DNA from: DATBAT01 sp036271375 | GTDB taxonomy: Bacteria; Acidobacteriota; Terriglobia; Terriglobales; Acidobacteriaceae | Direction: 5' to 3' | Assembly: GCA_036271375.1 (NCBI GenBank) | Contig: DATBAT010000025.1 | Coordinates: 1 to 11,887 of the forward strand | DNA length: 11,887 nt | Shown: in pieces, positions 8,882 to 11,887 of the stretch | How positions within the stretch are numbered: position 1 is the first letter of the stretch | Layout: every line of letters starts with the position of its first letter | Translations under genes and position numbers: made by a program | The notes under the pieces: generated by a model | Told to the model about the DNA's origin: nothing | The model's input: the letters and a program-made list of their open reading frames with translations, nothing else | The model's database searches: none

Positions 8882-10147
8882 ATGCGAAACCGATTCCTGA
8901 GAAGCTGGAAAACTCGAATCCTGATCTTCTTCGCGGTCGTTGGGCCGGGTTTCATCACGGCCAACGTCGACAACGATGCGGGCGGAATTTTCACCTACTC
9001 CGCAGCGGGCGCGCAATTCGGCCACATGCTGCTGTGGACGATGCTTCCCATTACCGTGGCCTTGATCGTGGTTCAGGAAATGTGCGCCCGCATGGGCGCT
9101 GTGACTGGTAAGGGTCTTAGCGACCTGATCCGCGAAGAGTTCGGCCTGCGAGTTACCTTCCTCATGATGCTGGCGATTCTGATCGTGAACTTCGGAAACG
9201 TGGTCACCGAGTTCGCAGGTATCGCCAGCAGTCTTCAGCTATTCGGAGTTTCGAAAAACATCAGCGTCCCGATTTGCGCGGTCATCGTTTGGCTGATCAT
9301 CGTCAAGGGCCAATACAAGAGCGTGGAGAAGGTCTTTCTGGCCGCCTCATTCTTCTACATCACCTACATCGTCGCCGGAGTGCTGGCGAAACCGGCCTGG
9401 CTGGATGCGATCGTGGCCACCGTAAAGCCACCCCATCTGGCTGAGTTCCGTAACACTCCTTACCTCTACATGGTGATCGGATTGGTGGGGACCACCATCG
9501 CTCCCTGGATGCAGTTCTATCTCCAGGCATCTATTGTCGAAAAAGGCGTTGGGCGCCGCCAATACAAGACGTCGCGGCTCGACGTTATTTTCGGCTGTAT
9601 TTTTACCGACGTGGTCGCCTGGTTCATCATTGTCGCTTGTGCGGCGACCCTGTTTGCCCATGGCCACCGTGACATTCGCGACGCCGCCGATGGCGCACAG
9701 GCCCTTCGGCCGTTGGCAGGGCAGTACGCCTACATCCTTTTCGCCATGGGTTTGTTTAACGCTTCTCTGTTTGCGGCGTCGATTTTACCTCTCTCCACCG
9801 CGTATACGGTCTGCGAGGGTCTGGGTTTTGAATCCGGCGTGGACAAGAAATTCGGCGAAGCTCCCGTCTTCTATTGGCTGTATACGATCCTCATTGCCGC
9901 CGGCGCGGGCGTCATCCTTACGCCAAATTTGAACCTGATCAAAATCTCGATTCTTTCCCAGGTGGTCAACGGTGCGGTTCTCCCGTTCGTCCTGATCTTC
10001 ATGCTGCTGTTGGTCAACCGCAAAGAATTGATGGGCGAATACGTGAACTCGAAGTTGTTTAATGTCATCGCCTGGGGCACTACGATCCTGATGATTGTGC
10101 TCACTCTTGGCTGGTTTTGGGGCTTGCGCACCGGCGCAGGCGGCTAG
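8882..10147 (+). CDS. NRAMP-superfamily divalent cation transporter, NRMT-like (probable Mg2+)
   Basis: This 421-residue inner-membrane protein has about 11 hydrophobic segments, as in bacterial NRAMP (roughly 12-30, 48-66, 92-118, 127-143, 150-170, 193-215, 235-258, 281-310, 328-346, 357-378, 395-414). TM1 has the family lead-in GPGFITA, but the metal motif DPGN reads D32-A-G-G35. In TM6, A-x-x-M-P-H becomes T204-T-I-A207-P-W. The methionine that gives selectivity for transition metals and the conserved histidine are therefore missing, while the TM1 aspartate is kept. Loss of the methionine is what is described for NRAMP-related Mg2+ transporters (NRMT). Together with the adjacent MgtE-type sensor this favours Mg2+ over Mn2+/Fe2+. 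The ATG at 8882 gives the expected short N-terminus; no Shine-Dalgarno sequence is evident. The substrate is inferred. Confidence 0.88.
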   Translation: MRNRFLRSWKTRILIFFAVVGPGFITANVDNDAGGIFTYSAAGAQFGHMLLWTMLPITVALIVVQEMCARMGAVTGKGLSDLIREEFGLRVTFLMMLAILIVNFGNVVTEFAGIASSLQLFGVSKNISVPICAVIVWLIIVKGQYKSVEKVFLAASFFYITYIVAGVLAKPAWLDAIVATVKPPHLAEFRNTPYLYMVIGLVGTTIAPWMQFYLQASIVEKGVGRRQYKTSRLDVIFGCIFTDVVAWFIIVACAATLFAHGHRDIRDAADGAQALRPLAGQYAYILFAMGLFNASLFAASILPLSTAYTVCEGLGFESGVDKKFGEAPVFYWLYTILIAAGAGVILTPNLNLIKISILSQVVNGAVLPFVLIFMLLLVNRKELMGEYVNSKLFNVIAWGTTILMIVLTLGWFWGLRTGAGG

Positions 10148-10226
10148 CGTACCCACTTCTCCGCTTACCGAAGTGCATGGCCGCTGGGGTAACTGGCAAA
10201 TCCTCTCACTCTAAAACCCTTATTTC

Positions 10227-10255
10227 ACGCGTAGTCGCCGCGTTTGCTTTCATTT
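10227..10255 (+). terminator. Weak terminator-like hairpin after the NRAMP-like gene
   Basis: ACGCG (10227-10231) and CGCGT (10239-10243) form a perfect 5-bp GC-rich stem with a 7-nt loop. It is followed by a T-rich but interrupted run, TTTGCTTTCATTT, to 10255. It lies 80 bp after the NRAMP-like stop and before the pilB leader. The stem is short and the T run broken, so this is only a possible intrinsic terminator. Confidence 0.3.
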
Positions 10256-10310
10256 GAAGGATCGGCGCGGTCTTTTCAAGTACCAAAGTTACTTTTGCCA
10301 ATTCGCGTCT

Positions 10311-10333
10311 GCGTTGACAATTTGTGTCAACGC
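10311..10333. promoter_or_regulatory. Perfect 9-bp inverted repeat in the pilB upstream region
   Basis: GCGTTGACA (10311-10319) and TGTCAACGC (10325-10333) are exact reverse complements separated by ATTTG. The left arm contains a perfect -35 hexamer TTGACA (10314-10319), but no convincing -10 follows at 16-18 bp. TTCGCG (10302-10307) could instead pair with CGCGAA (10331-10336), giving a competing fold. A second small hairpin AGCCA/TGGCT (10337-10341, 10345-10349) follows immediately. It could be a repressor operator over a promoter or a structured RNA leader. There is no T run, so a terminator is unlikely. Confidence 0.5.
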
Positions 10334-10433
10334 GAAAGCCATAGTGGCTCTCCCCTCGATTCAAGCTGCGATTTCGCGCCATGTAAGCGGTTCAACTTTT
10401 ATCTCTCTGTGGCACAGATAAGGAGATCGACGT

Positions 10434-11887
10434 ATGTCTCAACGGCTGGGTGACCTTCTCGTTAAAGAGAAGATCATTACCCCAGAGCAGTTGGATAAGG
10501 CGACGAAAGTCCAGAAGGAGACGAATTGTCGTCTGGGCTCCGCCTTGGTCAAGCTGGGCTTCCTGAATGACGAGGACGTTACCAACTTCCTCTCTCGTCA
10601 ATACGGTGTCCCGGCAATCAATCTTTCGTATTTTGAAATAGATCCTTCCGTCGTAAAGCTTATTCCGTTTGAAACTGCGAAGCGTTATCAGATTCTGCCC
10701 TTAAGCAGAGTGGGTGCGTCCCTCACTATCGCCATGGTCGATCCGACCAACGTCTTCGCGATGGACGATATCAAGTTCATGACCGGCTTCAACATTGAGC
10801 CGGTGGTGGCTTCCGAAAGCTCCATTCAGCAGGGAATCGAAAAGGCTTACGGGACCACCCAGCAAGATGACCTGGAACAGGTGATGCAGTCGATGACCGA
10901 GGCCGGCGAGGCCGACGTTGAATTGCAAACCGATCAGGAAGAGTTGGCGCTCTCCGAACTGGAGAAGGCCGCCGACGAAGCTCCAATCGTAAAGCTAGTG
11001 AACCTGGTGCTTACCGACGCTGTGAAGCGGGGGGCCAGCGACATTCACATGGAGCCTTACGAAAAAGAATTCCGCGTGCGCTTCCGGATTGACGGAATTC
11101 TGCAAAGCATCATGTCTCCGCCATTGAAGCTGAAGGACGCCATCACCTCGCGCCTCAAAATCATGGCCAAGCTGGACATCAGCGAAAAGCGCCTGCCGCA
11201 AGACGGCCGCATCATGTTGAAGATGCAGTTGGCGGGCCGCAAAAAGCAACTCGATTTCCGCGTCAGCACGCTGCCTACCCTGTGGGGCGAAAAAATCGTG
11301 ATGCGGTTGTTGGACAAAGAAAATCTGCGTCTCGACATGACCAAGCTTGGATTCGAGCCGGAATCGCTCGCCAAGTTTGAAAAGGCAATCCTGAAGCCGT
11401 ATGGCATGGTGCTGGTCACCGGTCCGACTGGTTCGGGGAAAACCAACACCCTATATTCGTCGATCGCGCGTTTGAATACGCCTGACACCAACATCATGAC
11501 GGCCGAAGATCCGGTCGAGTTCCAACTGCAGGGCGTTAACCAGGTACAGATGAAGGAGCAGATCGGTCTAAACTTTGCAGCCGCTCTTCGCGCCTTCCTG
11601 CGGCAGGATCCCAACATCATTCTGGTCGGTGAAATCCGCGACTTTGAAACGGCTGAAATCGCCATCAAGGCCGCCCTAACTGGCCACTTGGTGCTTTCCA
11701 CGCTGCACACCAACGGTGCGCCTGAAACCATCAGCCGTCTTATGAACATGGGTATCGAACCATTCCTGGTCGCGACATCGGTCCATTTGATCTGCGCCCA
11801 GAGGCTGGTTCGCCGGGTCTGCAAAGACTGCACCGAGCCGGTCGAAGTGCCGTATCAGACTCTGATCGAAGAGGGTTATACCCCGGC
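10434..11887 (+). CDS. pilB: Type IV pilus extension ATPase PilB (3' end outside window)
   Basis: This is a cytoplasmic hexameric ATPase that powers pilin polymerisation; 484 residues are visible and the frame is open at the right edge. Residues 4-53 form an MshEN-type N-domain with paired RLGxxL motifs (R4-L5-G6 and R33-L34-G35), a fold known to bind c-di-GMP in related ATPases. An acidic linker (about 144-182) follows. The core has the N2 region ASDIHMEP (201-208), Walker A GPTGSGKT (330-337), the Asp box AEDPVE (357-362), Walker B ILVGEIRD (396-403) and the His box TGHLVLSTLHTN (417-428). C463 and C466 begin the zinc-binding cysteine set that distinguishes PilB/GspE from PilT. AAGGAG (10420-10425) lies 8 nt before the ATG. 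GspE of a type II secretion system is the main alternative; the MshEN form and sequence style favour PilB, and neighbouring pil genes to the right would settle it. Confidence 0.92.
   Translation, partial: MSQRLGDLLVKEKIITPEQLDKATKVQKETNCRLGSALVKLGFLNDEDVTNFLSRQYGVPAINLSYFEIDPSVVKLIPFETAKRYQILPLSRVGASLTIAMVDPTNVFAMDDIKFMTGFNIEPVVASESSIQQGIEKAYGTTQQDDLEQVMQSMTEAGEADVELQTDQEELALSELEKAADEAPIVKLVNLVLTDAVKRGASDIHMEPYEKEFRVRFRIDGILQSIMSPPLKLKDAITSRLKIMAKLDISEKRLPQDGRIMLKMQLAGRKKQLDFRVSTLPTLWGEKIVMRLLDKENLRLDMTKLGFEPESLAKFEKAILKPYGMVLVTGPTGSGKTNTLYSSIARLNTPDTNIMTAEDPVEFQLQGVNQVQMKEQIGLNFAAALRAFLRQDPNIILVGEIRDFETAEIAIKAALTGHLVLSTLHTNGAPETISRLMNMGIEPFLVATSVHLICAQRLVRRVCKDCTEPVEVPYQTLIEEGYTP

Noticed and set aside
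10154..10175. CACTTC/GAAGTG hairpin just after the NRAMP-like gene
   Set aside because: Six-bp stem with a 10-nt loop and no T run; too weak to call a terminator.
10314..10345. TTGACA with CATAGT as a complete pilB promoter
   Set aside because: The spacing is 20 bp and the -10 match is poor; I report the palindrome but not a full promoter.
10410..10425. TGGCAC as a sigma-54 -24 element before pilB
   Set aside because: No TTGC -12 element follows at the required spacing, and the site sits directly on the ribosome-binding site.
11057..11833. Long minus-strand open frame (258 codons) opposite pilB
   Set aside because: It lies antisense to a clear PilB ATPase with all motifs. Its translation is Ser/Arg-rich with no domain, which is expected of the complementary frame of a GC-biased gene.

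Overview
The window looks like a chromosomal segment of a Gram-negative, moderately GC-rich bacterium, most likely an acidobacterium. That assignment is an inference from three things: the overall look of the proteins, a PRC/MgtE-N/CBS protein paired with an NRAMP-related transporter, and a PilB whose Walker A reads GKTNT. It rests on no marker gene. There are no rRNA or tRNA genes, CRISPR arrays, IS elements or phage genes. Most of the segment is housekeeping in character.

Left part (1-7353). A few codons of a plus-strand gene run out at 63, tail to tail with a minus-strand gene (60-878) for a membrane-anchored coiled-coil protein of unknown function that has its own promoter. To its right is a tightly packed minus-strand operon read from 7353 down to 999: mutS, nagZ, anmK, and a family-5 solute-binding lipoprotein. 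The junctions are a 1-bp gap, a 4-bp overlap and an 8-bp overlap, so translation is probably coupled. NagZ removes GlcNAc from GlcNAc-anhydroMurNAc(-peptide) and AnmK phosphorylates the released anhydroMurNAc to MurNAc-6-P. The binding protein is therefore a candidate to capture muropeptides or cell-wall peptides for import. No permease, ATPase or MurQ is in view.

Middle (7354-10147). A divergent intergenic region holds an extended -10 promoter for mutS and an AT-rich imperfect inverted repeat of about 95 bp. Then come two plus-strand genes. One is a soluble protein that joins PRC-barrel modules to the cytosolic Mg2+-sensing half of MgtE (N domain plus two CBS domains) without the channel. 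The other is an 11-TM NRAMP-superfamily transporter whose metal site is altered (DPGN to DAGG, A-x-x-M to T-x-x-A). Together they suggest a Mg2+ uptake or sensing pair in which an MgtE-type sensor serves an NRAMP-type transporter.

Right part (10148-11887). A 286-bp region contains a weak terminator-like hairpin, a perfect 9-bp inverted repeat that includes TTGACA, and a small second hairpin. It leads into pilB, the type IV pilus extension ATPase with an N-terminal MshEN (c-di-GMP-binding type) domain. pilB runs off the right edge.

The observations most worth following are the detached MgtE sensor with its NRAMP-related partner, the binding protein inside the wall-recycling operon, the palindromic element upstream of mutS, and the structured pilB leader.
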